Shown here in pieces: positions 9,094 to 18,231 of a DNA stretch of 64,000 bases. The stretch is taken from positions 1 to 64,000 of the forward strand of contig NKJD01000008.1 of the NCBI GenBank assembly GCA_002256385.1, in the 5' to 3' direction. Within the stretch, counting starts at the first letter, position 1. The number at the start of each line of letters is the position of its first letter. The translations under genes were made by a program, and so were the position numbers. A model generated the notes under the pieces. That model did not search any database. It was given only the letters and a program-made list of their open reading frames with translations, and was not told the DNA's origin. The DNA is from Flavobacterium sp. BFFFF2. Its GTDB lineage: Bacteria; Bacteroidota; Bacteroidia; Flavobacteriales; Flavobacteriaceae.

Positions 9094-9659
9094 AATCCTG
9101 TTGAATTGACCGCAGTAAATTGACCAGAAATGGTTTTTGGAAGTGCTAAATCGGCCGAAATTCCTATTAATTTAACTGTGCCATTGAAAGAACCAACAAC
9201 GGTACCCCCTTTATTATTATCAACACTCGTAATTGATAAGTCAACTTGCGTTCCGTTGGTCGCTCTAAAATATCTGTTTCCAGTCAAATCACGGGTAATT
9301 ACAGAGAAAATAGGCCCGCCATTGGAATCGCTGGTGCATTTGTAATTTTTAACAAGCACGTCGGGCAAACTGCATGTAATTTCAATAGGTACTAAACCAG
9401 ACTCAGCATCTACTTCAGTTCGTAAAGTGAGCACATAGCCTTGCGATTTGGCAATTTGACAGCCACCACTCACGCCCGATGCATTGGCCAAACCAGCCCA
9501 GTCATAAGGGAATGAATCAAAAATAAGGCTAAAATTATAAGTGTTTGAATTGGAAGGCCCCGGATTTTCAGTTTTAGTACATTGCACTAAAGTTGACATG
9601 GAGGCTATTAAAAGAACGACACCAAGTGTTGATTTGAATACCAGTAGGGCTTTTTTCAT
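9090..9659 (-). CDS. Hypothetical lipoprotein
   Basis: I start this at the ATG at 9659 (MKKALLVFKSTLG), giving 189 residues. A 23-residue upstream extension from 9728 precedes the signal and looks non-coding. The signal segment ends in the lipobox STLVQC, so the protein is expected to be lipid-anchored. The mature part is beta-rich (YNFSLIFDSFPYDWAGLA, VDLSITSVDNNKGGTVVGSF, VKLIGISADLALPKTISGQF) with one internal Cys pair. No family is recognised. It converges with the LacI gene and overlaps it by 4 bases. Confidence 0.75.
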   Translation of the reverse strand: MKKALLVFKSTLGVVLLIASMSTLVQCTKTENPGPSNSNTYNFSLIFDSFPYDWAGLANASGVSGGCQIAKSQGYVLTLRTEVDAESGLVPIEITCSLPDVLVKNYKCTSDSNGGPIFSVITRDLTGNRYFRATNGTQVDLSITSVDNNKGGTVVGSFNGTVKLIGISADLALPKTISGQFTAVNSTGF

Positions 9660-9782
9660 AAGTAGGTCATGTTTTTTCCTTCCTTTCATTGAATGGATGC
9701 CATTCAATAATGAGTATAGGTCGGGCAAAAATAGTTGTTTTTTTTATTTGAAGGGAGTTAAACTATTAACCCCTTCTTAATT

Positions 9783-10733
9783 TTAATCAAATCTGTCTTT
9801 CAATGCCCGAATATTGCGTTGAAGACCACTCCATTTGCTTCTTTTTAACGGGGAGTGTTTAAAAACTTCCACAAATACATCTTCGGTAATTTCTTCCCAA
9901 TCTTTTTTGGTAAATGTTTTAATGGCGGGTAAAAGTTTAAAATTGGGTTCAGTATGTGGTTTCGAAAATCGGTTCCACGGGCATACATCCTGACATACGT
10001 CGCACCCAAACATCCAATCGTCAAATTGCTTGCCCATTCCATCAGGAAATGCCTCCTTGAGTTCAATGGTAAAATAGGATATGCATTTACTGCCATCAAC
10101 CACGTACGGCGACACAATTGCTTGGGTCGGACAAGCGTCAATGCAAGCCGTGCAAGACCCACAATGATCGGTTGTTGGTGCATCAGGTTCCAAATTGATG
10201 TCCAAAATTAATTCGGCAATAAAATAGAAAGAGCCTGTTTTTTTGGTAAGTACATTGCTGTTTTTACCCATCCATCCAAGCCCACTTTTAACCGCCCAGG
10301 CCTTGTCCATGACGGGTGCCGAATCAACAAAAGCCCTTCCGTGCACTTCACCATATTGCGACTGAATAAAAAACAACAGCGCCTTGAGCTTATCTTTAAT
10401 TACACTATGGTAGTCCGTTCCGTAGGCATATTTTGAAATTTTATAACTATCGGGATTTTGACTTTCTTCTGGAAAATAATTGAGCAAAACGGTCACCACT
10501 GAATGGGCCCCATCAACCAACAAGCGCGGATCGAGCCTTTTGTCAAAATGGTTTTCCATGTACTGCATGTTGCCATGCTGCCCTTTCTGCAACCATTGTT
10601 CGAGGCGAGGGGCCTCTTCTTCTAAAAAAACAGCTTTGGATACCCCACATGACATAAATCCCAAACGGATGGCTTCTTCTTTGATGGCTAATGTTGGGTA
10701 AGTGGTCAAAATTATTATGGTAGGAACGAACAA
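9783..10733 (-). CDS. queG: Epoxyqueuosine reductase QueG
   Basis: This 316-residue enzyme catalyses the last step of queuosine synthesis, reducing epoxyqueuosine in tRNA with cobalamin and two [4Fe-4S] clusters. Cluster motifs [16 protein letters not shown] and [15 protein letters not shown] are both present near residues 192-207 and 246-260, and the substrate-pocket stretch [19 protein letters not shown] is near 139. The C-terminal HEAT part is short, as in other Bacteroidota versions. The N-terminal residues [11 protein letters not shown] are unusual and the true start may be slightly internal. It diverges from metK. Confidence 0.94.
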   Translation of the reverse strand: MFVPTIIILTTYPTLAIKEEAIRLGFMSCGVSKAVFLEEEAPRLEQWLQKGQHGNMQYMENHFDKRLDPRLLVDGAHSVVTVLLNYFPEESQNPDSYKISKYAYGTDYHSVIKDKLKALLFFIQSQYGEVHGRAFVDSAPVMDKAWAVKSGLGWMGKNSNVLTKKTGSFYFIAELILDINLEPDAPTTDHCGSCTACIDACPTQAIVSPYVVDGSKCISYFTIELKEAFPDGMGKQFDDWMFGCDVCQDVCPWNRFSKPHTEPNFKLLPAIKTFTKKDWEEITEDVFVEVFKHSPLKRSKWSGLQRNIRALKDRFD

Positions 10734-10801
10734 AGAAACAACTCTACTTTTTAAATGTCAAAAAATTTTCAGAAAAATGTTTTTTTAAAGTTTGGCTTTT
10801 A

Positions 10802-10809
10802 TAACTTTG
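10802..10809 (+). promoter_or_regulatory. -7 box of the riboswitch-metK transcript
   Basis: TAACTTTG fits the TAnnTTTG consensus and lies just before the SAM-II aptamer, so transcription would begin near 10816 and include the whole riboswitch. A T-rich run at about 10777-10786 is the only -33 candidate. Confidence 0.6.
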
Positions 10810-10820
10810 CGCCACATAAT

Positions 10821-10876
10821 CTGGGAGGATAGATTTGACTGATTGCAACCTCGGTAAAAAATGCTAAAGCAGCGGG
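10821..10876 (+). promoter_or_regulatory. SAM-II riboswitch
   Basis: The leader holds the conserved SAM-II signature: a GGAGG strand at 10824-10828, then TTTGACTGATTGCAA, the closing CCTC at 10849-10852 that pairs with GAGG, then GTAAAAAATGCTAAAGCAG. SAM-II aptamers bind S-adenosylmethionine through an H-type pseudoknot and turn off SAM synthesis or methionine genes. Placement directly in front of metK gives a simple feedback loop. Recognition is by motif memory, not a covariance search. Confidence 0.85.
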
Positions 10877-10902
10877 TATTTATACTTTGAGCACTGCTTA
10901 GC
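10863..10902 (+). promoter_or_regulatory. Possible expression-platform hairpin of the SAM-II riboswitch
   Basis: The aptamer strand GCTAAAGCAG (10863-10872) is complementary, with one bulged A, to CTGCTTAGC at 10894-10902. Nine pairs enclose a 21-base loop. This hairpin would use the same bases as the SAM-bound pseudoknot, so the two folds exclude each other. It ends 25 bases before the metK ATG, suggesting control of translation start. Confidence 0.55.
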
Positions 10903-10927
10903 CACCTTCCCAACAAACAAACTTATA

Positions 10928-12178
10928 ATGTCGTATTTATTTACTTCCGAATCGGTGAGCGAAGGGCATCCTGATAAAATAGCCGATCAAATTTCTGACG
11001 CATTAATTGATCACTTTTTGGCCTTTGATCCAGACTCAAAAGTAGCTTGTGAAACCTTAGTTACTACAGGTCAAGTGATTTTGGCAGGAGAGGTCAAATC
11101 AAACACTTACTTAGACGTGCAACAAATTGCGCGAAATGTGATTCGCAACATTGGCTATACCAAAAGCGAATATATGTTTGAAGCGAATTCATGTGGTATT
11201 TTGTCCGCCTTGCACGAACAATCGGCCGATATCAATCAAGGGGTTGATCGGGCAAGCAAAGAAGAACAAGGCGCTGGCGATCAGGGCATGATGTTTGGAT
11301 ATGCTTCCAATGAAACCCAAGATTACATGCCATTGGCACTTGATTTATCGCACAAATTATTACAAGAATTGGCAGCTTTGCGCCGTGAAAATGAGGCCAT
11401 TACTTATTTGCGCCCTGATGCAAAATCACAGGTAACGTTATCTTATTCTGACGATAATAAGCCAGAACGCATTGTAGCCATCGTGTTGTCAACACAACAT
11501 GACGATTTTGCGGCAGACGACATCATGTTGGCTCGAATTGAAAGTGACATTAAAACAATTTTGATTCCACGCATCGTTGCCAAATATCCTCAATACGCAC
11601 ATTTGTTTAATGAGGAAATTGTGTACCACATTAATCCAACTGGAAAATTTGTAATTGGTGGCCCTCATGGTGACACTGGTTTAACAGGAAGAAAAATTAT
11701 TGTGGACACTTACGGCGGTAAAGGCGCACACGGAGGCGGAGCCTTTTCAGGTAAAGACCCAAGTAAAGTGGATCGCAGCGCGGCTTATGCTACCCGACAT
11801 ATTGCTAAAAATTTAGTGGCTGCTGGTGTAGCTGATGAAATTTTGGTGCAGGTTTCGTACGCCATTGGTGTGGCAAAACCTATGGGCATTTACGTGAACA
11901 CGTATGGAACCAGCAAAGTAGGTGTTTCAGATGGTGAAATTGCTGAAAAAGTGAGTGAAATATTTGACATGCGCCCTTATTTCATTGAACAACGCCTTAA
12001 ATTAAGAAACCCTATTTATAGTGAAACGGCTGCTTACGGCCACATGGGGCGTAAAAATGAGGTGGTAACAAAAGCATTTCAATTGCCCGATGGGACTGTG
12101 AAAAACATAGAAGTAGAATTGTTTACTTGGGAAAAACTTGATTTTGTTGACCAGGTCAAAAAAGCATTTTCAATATAA
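10928..12178 (+). CDS. metK: S-adenosylmethionine synthase
   Basis: This 416-residue enzyme makes SAM from methionine and ATP in the cytosol. Family motifs are in place: [15 protein letters not shown] (residues 9-23), the signature [12 protein letters not shown] near 117, [23 protein letters not shown] (quoted in parts: the P-loop GGGAFSGKD near 275), and [15 protein letters not shown] near 312. Length is normal. The leader carries a SAM-II riboswitch, so expression should drop when SAM is plentiful. A strong intrinsic terminator follows 9 bases after the stop. Confidence 0.98.
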   Translation: MSYLFTSESVSEGHPDKIADQISDALIDHFLAFDPDSKVACETLVTTGQVILAGEVKSNTYLDVQQIARNVIRNIGYTKSEYMFEANSCGILSALHEQSADINQGVDRASKEEQGAGDQGMMFGYASNETQDYMPLALDLSHKLLQELAALRRENEAITYLRPDAKSQVTLSYSDDNKPERIVAIVLSTQHDDFAADDIMLARIESDIKTILIPRIVAKYPQYAHLFNEEIVYHINPTGKFVIGGPHGDTGLTGRKIIVDTYGGKGAHGGGAFSGKDPSKVDRSAAYATRHIAKNLVAAGVADEILVQVSYAIGVAKPMGIYVNTYGTSKVGVSDGEIAEKVSEIFDMRPYFIEQRLKLRNPIYSETAAYGHMGRKNEVVTKAFQLPDGTVKNIEVELFTWEKLDFVDQVKKAFSI

Positions 12179-12187
12179 TTTCAAATT

Positions 12188-12217
12188 AAAAAAAGCCTCT
12201 TTATCGAGGCTTTTTTT
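12188..12217 (+). terminator. Intrinsic terminator of metK
   Basis: AAAGCCTC, a six-base loop (TTTATC), then GAGGCTTT followed by a T run. The flanking A and T runs extend the stem and would let it work in both directions. Confidence 0.9.
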
Positions 12218-12326
12218 ATGAATTAATATGGCGGAATATCTTGCGTTTTTCAACGGGAAAACGTATCAACATAGGATAAATGCGCTAGGTTGAGCTTTTC
12301 AAGATGCTGCTGTACATCATTTTTTT

Positions 12327-12782
12327 CTACAAAAACTTTCTAATTTGCATCATGATGCCCAAATGGAGCGCTTCGTGATAGGTGTTAAATTGGATTGCTT
12401 CTTCTACCGATTGTAATTGAAATCCGAGCAGCGTGGTGTAAGGTTGGAATTCTTTAAATACTCCTTTTTCTGCGTCTAAGAGCGTTTGTTCGGTGGTGTG
12501 TAGCAGCAATTGTTGAATTTGCTGTATGCTGGGCGTATCAATAACAGCCTCTGGACGCGTTCCTTTTTTGTAGGCATCCGTAATTATTGCAGGTACCGTT
12601 ACGTCCAAACCTGACAACCGATACACCAAAGCTTGTTGGGTCACCAAAACATGCCCAAGATTCCAGATGAGGTTGTTTGAAAATCCGGTGGGGATGTGGT
12701 TCAATTGTTCGGGGGTAAATTTTTCAAACCAAACTTGTAATTGGGCGCGGTGCGTCGCCCAAAGTGTTAAACTATTTTTCAT
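12327..12782 (-). CDS. DinB-family protein
   Basis: A 151-residue four-helix DinB/YfiT-like protein. The likely metal-binding histidines are in NLGHVLVTQQ (residue 43) and FNTYHEALHLGIMM (residues 134 and 138). Family members include bacillithiol- or mycothiol-dependent transferases and damage-induced proteins, but most have no known reaction. It is a single gene, convergent with metK. A second, unrelated-looking DinB gene lies at 46184. Function beyond fold is not claimed. Confidence 0.85.
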   Translation of the reverse strand: MKNSLTLWATHRAQLQVWFEKFTPEQLNHIPTGFSNNLIWNLGHVLVTQQALVYRLSGLDVTVPAIITDAYKKGTRPEAVIDTPSIQQIQQLLLHTTEQTLLDAEKGVFKEFQPYTTLLGFQLQSVEEAIQFNTYHEALHLGIMMQIRKFL

Positions 12783-12856
12783 GCTATGTTTGTTTATTAT
12801 GTTAAGAATCTAAGGCAGAAAGAGAGGCAACAATAATCAGTTGAATCATTGATTTC

Positions 12857-12913
12857 AACCCAGATGTGCAGTCATTTTTCCATGTAATAAATTTCTAATG
12901 CGTGATCTGGGTT
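12857..12913. repeat. 57-bp deletion derivative of the 177-bp element
   Basis: The left 9 bases of the element (AACCCAGAT) are joined directly to its right-hand 48 bases, ending in ATCTGGGTT. The join falls at CCAGAT, a word present twice in the full element, so slippage or recombination between those copies explains the 120-base loss. Confidence 0.8.
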
Positions 12914-12973
12914 CAATGGTCAGAACTTCTTTGCCCTTTCTATACAAAGATGAACATTTGATTTAGGTTGGCC

Positions 12974-13005
12974 AAAAAAAAAGAGGCCGATGATTCGGCC
13001 TCTTT
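12974..13005 (-). terminator. Intrinsic terminator of hppA
   Basis: Read on the minus strand: AAAGAGGCCGA, loop ATCA, TCGGCCTCTTT followed by a T run (the A run at 12974-12980). It lies about 20 bases after the hppA stop. Confidence 0.9.
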
Positions 13006-13026
13006 AAGTACTTTTTTATACAAAAT

Positions 13027-15465
13027 TTATTTTTTGTCTGCTTCGTGACTAGTTTCTTTGTCTTTGTCAGCGCAGCAGTCCATTTTTTTATCAGATGCAA
13101 TAAATTTGCCATTTTCGTCATAACGTGACAAACAAGCTTCTTTTTGTTCTGCTGTACAACCCAATGAATCGCACATCTTGGCACATTCGTCTTTGGTCAT
13201 GGTAGCGCATTTGCTCATGTCGCATTTGCCCATCATGCCTGCTGCATCTCCCTCGCATGATTCCATGCAAGCTTTGTTGTTGATGTCACATTTTTTGTTG
13301 TCAGCATGACCTGTACCCAAAATCGGCGCAATCACCAAGCCAATTAAACAAGTTAATTTAATAAGGATGTTCATTGAAGGTCCAGAAGTGTCTTTAAATG
13401 GATCACCAACCGTATCACCTGTTACAGCCGCTTTATGCGCATCAGACCCTTTAAAAGTCATTTCACCGTTGATCATTACACCCGCTTCAAATGATTTTTT
13501 AGCGTTGTCCCATGCACCACCTGCATTGTTTTGGAAAATAGCCCAAAGCACACCAGACACACAAACACCTGCCATATATCCACCTAAAGCTTCAGCACCC
13601 ATCACCAATCCAAGAATAATTGGCACTGTAATGGTCATGGCGCCTGGTAACATCATTTCACGTAAAGCCGCTTTGGTTGAAATATCAACGCATTTGCCGT
13701 ACTCTGGTGTACCAGTACCTTCCAAGATACCTGGAATTTCACGGAACTGTCGACGTACTTCTTGTACCATATCCATGGCCGCTTTTCCAACCGATTGCAT
13801 AGCCAAAGCTGAGAACACAACAGGAATCATCCCACCAATAAACAAGGCAGCCAATACATCGGCTTTAAAAATATTAATTCCGTCAATGCCTGTAAAAGTA
13901 ACATAGGCAGCAAACAAAGCCAAAGCAGTTAATGCAGCAGAAGCAATCGCAAAGCCTTTACCAACCGCAGCGGTCGTGTTTCCAACAGAATCCAATACGT
14001 CGGTACGTTGACGTACTTCTTTTGGTAATTCGCTCATTTCAGCAATACCACCTGCGTTGTCAGCAATTGGTCCGAATGCATCAATAGCCAACTGCATAGC
14101 AGTAGTAGCCATCATGGCCGAAGCAGCAATGGCAACGCCATAAAAACCAGCCAATGTATAAGCACCCCAAATGGCACCAGCAAATAACAATACAGATCCG
14201 AAAGTTGATTTCATACCTGTAGCCAAACCAGCAATAATGTTGGTAGCCGCTCCAGTAGATGAGTTTTGAACAATATTTAAAACCGGTTTTTTACCCAAAG
14301 CGGTAAAATGTTCCGTAATAGCAGAAATCAATAAACCAACTGTTAAACCTACTAATGTAGCATAAAACACGTTTATTTTGGCAATTGGTTTAATGCCTTC
14401 GCCAAAGAAATTCATGTTAATGGTTTCTGGCAACATCATGTCAATTAAAAACCAACAAGTCACTACTGTCAAAATTAATGACACATAGTTTCCAAGGTTT
14501 AAAGCCGCTTGCACTTTGTCTTCTTTGGCATCATTGCTGCTGATCTTCACAAAGAAAGTTCCAATGATTGAGCACAAAATACCAAAACCAGCAATGGCTA
14601 AAGGCAACACGATCGGGCCCATATTACCAAATGCATCCGCATAAGGAGTACCTGAATTTTCGCTCATATCTTTGATGATATAATTTCCAAGTACCATCGA
14701 AGCCAAAACGGTTGCAACATACGAACCAAACAAGTCAGCTCCCATACCAGCCACGTCACCCACATTGTCACCTACGTTATCGGCAATAGTGGCAGGGTTT
14801 CTCGGATCATCTTCTGGGATACCAGCCTCTACTTTACCTACTAAATCGGCACCTACGTCGGCTGCTTTGGTATAAATACCGCCACCTACACGGGCAAAAA
14901 GGGCAATAGATTCAGCACCTAATGAAAAACCAGCAAGGGTTTCAAGCACCATTGACATTTCTTCATAGAAGTTGCCTGCATCACTAGTCAAAAACATTTT
15001 AGTGAAAAGGATGAAAAATAATCCCAATCCTAAAACGGCCAATCCAGCAACACCCAATCCCATTACGGTTCCACCACCAAAAGACACTTTAAGTGCTTGT
15101 GGAAGGCTGGTTTTGGCAGCTTGAGTCGTTCGAACGTTGGCTTTGGTAGCAATACGCATCCCTACATTTCCGGCCAATGCTGAAAAAATTGCACCGAAAA
15201 TAAAAGCGATGACAATCATCCAATGCGATACGCCTGAAATTTGCGACACGGCATATAAAGCGCCTGAGGCAATCACTACGAATACAGCCAGAATGCGGTA
15301 TTCCGCCGCCAAGAAAGCCAAAGCTCCCTCGTGAATGTTTTTGGCTATGCCTTGCATTTTTTCATCTCCAGCGTCTTGCTTAGTTACCCAAGCAGCTTTG
15401 ATACCCATAAATACCAACCCCAATAAGGCCATTAGTATAGGTAAATAGATCATTGTGTTTTCCAT
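13027..15465 (-). CDS. hppA: Membrane-bound pyrophosphatase, K+-dependent type, with Cys-rich tail
   Basis: An integral membrane enzyme that couples pyrophosphate hydrolysis to H+ or Na+ pumping. I start it at the ATG at 15465 (MENTMIYLPILM, 812 residues), because a promoter lies at 15491-15520. The catalytic stretch ADLVGKVEAGIPEDDPRNPA and DNVGDNVGDVAGMGADLFG are intact. The motif GNTTAAVGKG has Ala where K+-independent enzymes have Lys, indicating K+ dependence. After the last helix and a GTGHADNKKC linker comes an unusual tail of about 90 residues with 11 cysteines (for example KCDMSKCATMTKDECAKMC). The transported ion is not decided by eye. Confidence 0.95.
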   Translation of the reverse strand: MENTMIYLPILMALLGLVFMGIKAAWVTKQDAGDEKMQGIAKNIHEGALAFLAAEYRILAVFVVIASGALYAVSQISGVSHWMIVIAFIFGAIFSALAGNVGMRIATKANVRTTQAAKTSLPQALKVSFGGGTVMGLGVAGLAVLGLGLFFILFTKMFLTSDAGNFYEEMSMVLETLAGFSLGAESIALFARVGGGIYTKAADVGADLVGKVEAGIPEDDPRNPATIADNVGDNVGDVAGMGADLFGSYVATVLASMVLGNYIIKDMSENSGTPYADAFGNMGPIVLPLAIAGFGILCSIIGTFFVKISSNDAKEDKVQAALNLGNYVSLILTVVTCWFLIDMMLPETINMNFFGEGIKPIAKINVFYATLVGLTVGLLISAITEHFTALGKKPVLNIVQNSSTGAATNIIAGLATGMKSTFGSVLLFAGAIWGAYTLAGFYGVAIAASAMMATTAMQLAIDAFGPIADNAGGIAEMSELPKEVRQRTDVLDSVGNTTAAVGKGFAIASAALTALALFAAYVTFTGIDGINIFKADVLAALFIGGMIPVVFSALAMQSVGKAAMDMVQEVRRQFREIPGILEGTGTPEYGKCVDISTKAALREMMLPGAMTITVPIILGLVMGAEALGGYMAGVCVSGVLWAIFQNNAGGAWDNAKKSFEAGVMINGEMTFKGSDAHKAAVTGDTVGDPFKDTSGPSMNILIKLTCLIGLVIAPILGTGHADNKKCDINNKACMESCEGDAAGMMGKCDMSKCATMTKDECAKMCDSLGCTAEQKEACLSRYDENGKFIASDKKMDCCADKDKETSHEADKK

Positions 15466-15490
15466 TGTTATTATGTTTTTTTTACGCCCG

Positions 15491-15520
15491 CAAAAGTAAC
15501 AAATCTTTAACAATATCAAA
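15491..15520 (-). promoter_or_regulatory. Promoter of hppA
   Basis: On the minus strand TTTG (15517-15520) and TACTTTTG (15491-15498) are separated by 18 bases. Both match the Bacteroidota consensus TTTG/TAnnTTTG, 25 bases before the chosen ATG. Confidence 0.75.
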
Positions 15521-15616
15521 GACATAGAATGAAACTGTATTAGGTTGTTGAAAATGATGTACATACTACATTAAACACAGTTGCTTGTATAGCTTAAGAA
15601 TTAACCGAAATTTTGC

Positions 15617-15624
15617 TATTTTTG
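15617..15624 (+). promoter_or_regulatory. -7 box immediately before the serine hydrolase gene
   Basis: TATTTTTG fits TAnnTTTG and ends only four bases before the ATG at 15629. If used, the transcript would be leaderless or nearly so. Confidence 0.5.
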
Positions 15625-15628
15625 AATC

Positions 15629-16984
15629 ATGAAAATAAAAAGAATAGGCCTTGCCGTCATTGCCATATTGTTAGCCATTGGCATTTATTTTAGGTTGGAG
15701 ATTTATCCACAACTTGACTTAATTTCTGGTTTTGCGGCCAAAAGTGTTGCTTCTTGTCATTTTATTGATGGCCGATCGGCGGCTCAGATTCGGGCAGCAG
15801 ACAACGACATTCCAAAAGTAAATTGGTATTCGGAGCAGGTGGACGATGCAGCAAAAAAAGTAACGGCCGATGTATATGGTTTGAAGCCACGAACGGCCAT
15901 TTACCGACCCGGATTGGGGGCTACTTTGGTCGAAGATTTGTCACAACCCATTGACCAGACCGTTCCGCAACGTACCCAACCCTCCTTGGCCAACATTGAT
16001 TTTCCGTATGGCGATCGGAATCCGATTGATAAAACTATAAACGGCGTTGATTATGCCAAACTCCAGCAAGCTGTTGACTGGGCCTTTGACGCTGAAACTG
16101 CAAAAGCCAAGAGAAGCCGCGCTGTGTTAGTCATTTATAAAAATAAAGTGATCGCTGAAAAATACGCAGAAGGTTACAATGAAAAATCACGATTTTTGGG
16201 TTGGTCCATGACCAAAAGCATCACGGCCACTTATTATGGCATTTTAGCCCAACAAAATAGATTGAGACTTACTGACCGCCTCAATATTCCCAGTTGGCAT
16301 AACGACCGCAGGCATTGCGTCCAATTGCAACATTTGCTGCAAATGAACTCGGGCTTGGAATGGGAGGAACGCTACGATAAAATTTGCGATGCCACCTTGA
16401 TGTTGTTTCAAAATCCAAAAATGTCAAATGCGCAAATGAATAAGCCCTTGTTATACAAACCGCAAACACATTGGAATTATTCGTCTGGCACCACCAATTT
16501 ATTGAGTGCTTATCTTGAAAATTATTTTACCAACCACCAAGACTACATGAATTTTTGGTATTCGGGCTTGTTGGATCGGATTGGCATGTATTCCTCATTA
16601 GTTGAAGTGGACCCTTCTGGTCATTTTGTAGGTTCGTCTTATTCTTGGGCAACCGGACGCGATTGGGCCAAATTTGGTTTGTTGTATTTGCACCAAGGCA
16701 ATTGGAATGGCGATCAAGTTTTTAATCCAGATTGGGTTCGTTTTGTTACCACGCCAACGCCCACTTCAGACGGACGTTATGGGGGACATTTTTGGTTGAA
16801 CGCCGGCGGTTATTTTCCGGATGTACCCCGCAACATGTATTATTGCAGTGGATTTCAGGGGCAAATGGTAGCCGTTTTTCCATCAGATGATTTGGTTGTG
16901 GTCCGTCTTGGCCTTGTTGAAGTGCCGAAATTTGACGGCAATCGGTTTTTTAAACAAATTCTGGAGGCCGTTCATCCAAAATGA
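15629..16984 (+). CDS. Serine hydrolase, class C beta-lactamase fold
   Basis: A 451-residue protein with an N-terminal membrane anchor or signal (residues 5-23), a linker of about 110 residues, and a beta-lactamase-related domain (about 140-445). The catalytic Ser-x-x-Lys is SMTK in GWSMTKSITATYYG, the Tyr motif is in NYSSGTTNLLSAY, and the third-motif region is GGHFWLNAGG. Such proteins act as D-aminopeptidases, esterases or transpeptidase-like enzymes in the periplasm, and the substrate cannot be inferred. It precedes the histidine kinase by 83 bases on the same strand. Confidence 0.88.
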   Translation: MKIKRIGLAVIAILLAIGIYFRLEIYPQLDLISGFAAKSVASCHFIDGRSAAQIRAADNDIPKVNWYSEQVDDAAKKVTADVYGLKPRTAIYRPGLGATLVEDLSQPIDQTVPQRTQPSLANIDFPYGDRNPIDKTINGVDYAKLQQAVDWAFDAETAKAKRSRAVLVIYKNKVIAEKYAEGYNEKSRFLGWSMTKSITATYYGILAQQNRLRLTDRLNIPSWHNDRRHCVQLQHLLQMNSGLEWEERYDKICDATLMLFQNPKMSNAQMNKPLLYKPQTHWNYSSGTTNLLSAYLENYFTNHQDYMNFWYSGLLDRIGMYSSLVEVDPSGHFVGSSYSWATGRDWAKFGLLYLHQGNWNGDQVFNPDWVRFVTTPTPTSDGRYGGHFWLNAGGYFPDVPRNMYYCSGFQGQMVAVFPSDDLVVVRLGLVEVPKFDGNRFFKQILEAVHPK

Positions 16985-17067
16985 TGTAAACAGAATAAAC
17001 TATCTTTATCCCCACTTAACCGGGAAATTTTGTTTAATTCTTGGTTTGTATTACAACCCCTTCATAG

Positions 17068-18231
17068 ATGCGTTACACCGAAAACCGCCCCATTATTCGT
17101 TGGTTTATTATTAGCATATCGTTTGGCCTCACGATGGTGATTCTCTGGAACACCTACTTGTTTTTTCAATATTTTAAAGAGGAAGAACGCCATAAAATGG
17201 AATACTGGGCTCAGGCTCAAAAAACCATTAATGAGGCTGACATGAACACTGATATTGATTTGCCCTTTAAAATTTTGGAAAATGCCACCATTCCCATTAT
17301 TTTGGTGCAAGACCGCAAGATTTTAAAAACTGCCAATATTGATGAAGCCGTTACCAACAATCCAGAGGCATTGTACAAATATTGGCAAAAATTAAAGGGG
17401 GAAAATGAGCCCATTTCGATTGCGTGGGACGAAGGGAAGTTTCAATATTTGTACTATGGCAACTCGCCGTTAATCAATACATTAAAATACTATCCGATAG
17501 CTTTGTTGTTGATCATTTTTTTGTTTGCGGGCTTAATATTTAATTATTACCAAAGCACCAAAATGGCCACACAAAACAAATTGTGGGCGGGGATGGCCAA
17601 AGAAACGGCCCATCAGATTGGCACGCCTTTGTCTTCCTTATTGGGGTGGCTCGAATGGATGAAAGCCGACCAATACAACCCTGAAGCGGTGGTTGAAATT
17701 GAAAAAGACATTCAACGGCTGCAAACCATTACCGACCGATTTTCAAAAATTGGTTCCGAACCCAAGCTTGACAAACACGATTTAATCTTAGAAACGGAAC
17801 AGTCTTATGACTATTTAAAACGGCGTTATGCGGGCCAAATTGAGTTCAACTTTTCAGCACCCGACTACCCCGTATTTGTTCAATTAAACAATGTGTTACA
17901 TAGTTGGACCATTGAAAATTTGGTAAAAAACGCCATTGATGCCATGAAGGGGCGCGGCACGATGAATATCGAAATTATTGACGATCCACTGAAAGCCACT
18001 ATTTTGGTTCATGATACGGGTAAAGGCATCCCGAAAAAAATGCTTAATAAAATATTTGAACTAGGGTATACTTCCAAAAAAAGGGGCTGGGGATTGGGGC
18101 TTTCACTGACGCGCCGCATAGTAGAAGAATACCACAAAGGCCGCATCGAAGTGGCGCACTCTGAATTAAATAAAGGCACTACCTTTCGGTTGGTTTTTCC
18201 TAAAATAATTGATACTAGTCTTTTTGAGTAA
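17068..18231 (+). CDS. Sensor histidine kinase
   Basis: This 387-residue kinase has two membrane helices (about 10-32 and 137-157) around a short extracytoplasmic sensor, then an H-box with KETAHQIGTPLSSLLGWLEW near residue 175, and an ATPase domain with the N-box ENLVKNAIDAMKG, G1 DTGKGIPKKMLNKIFELGYT and G2 GWGLGLSLTRRI. It lacks an obvious HAMP domain. No response-regulator gene adjoins it, so its partner is elsewhere. It ends convergent with the flippase-like gene, overlapping its stop by 17 bases. Confidence 0.93.
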   Translation: MRYTENRPIIRWFIISISFGLTMVILWNTYLFFQYFKEEERHKMEYWAQAQKTINEADMNTDIDLPFKILENATIPIILVQDRKILKTANIDEAVTNNPEALYKYWQKLKGENEPISIAWDEGKFQYLYYGNSPLINTLKYYPIALLLIIFLFAGLIFNYYQSTKMATQNKLWAGMAKETAHQIGTPLSSLLGWLEWMKADQYNPEAVVEIEKDIQRLQTITDRFSKIGSEPKLDKHDLILETEQSYDYLKRRYAGQIEFNFSAPDYPVFVQLNNVLHSWTIENLVKNAIDAMKGRGTMNIEIIDDPLKATILVHDTGKGIPKKMLNKIFELGYTSKKRGWGLGLSLTRRIVEEYHKGRIEVAHSELNKGTTFRLVFPKIIDTSLFE

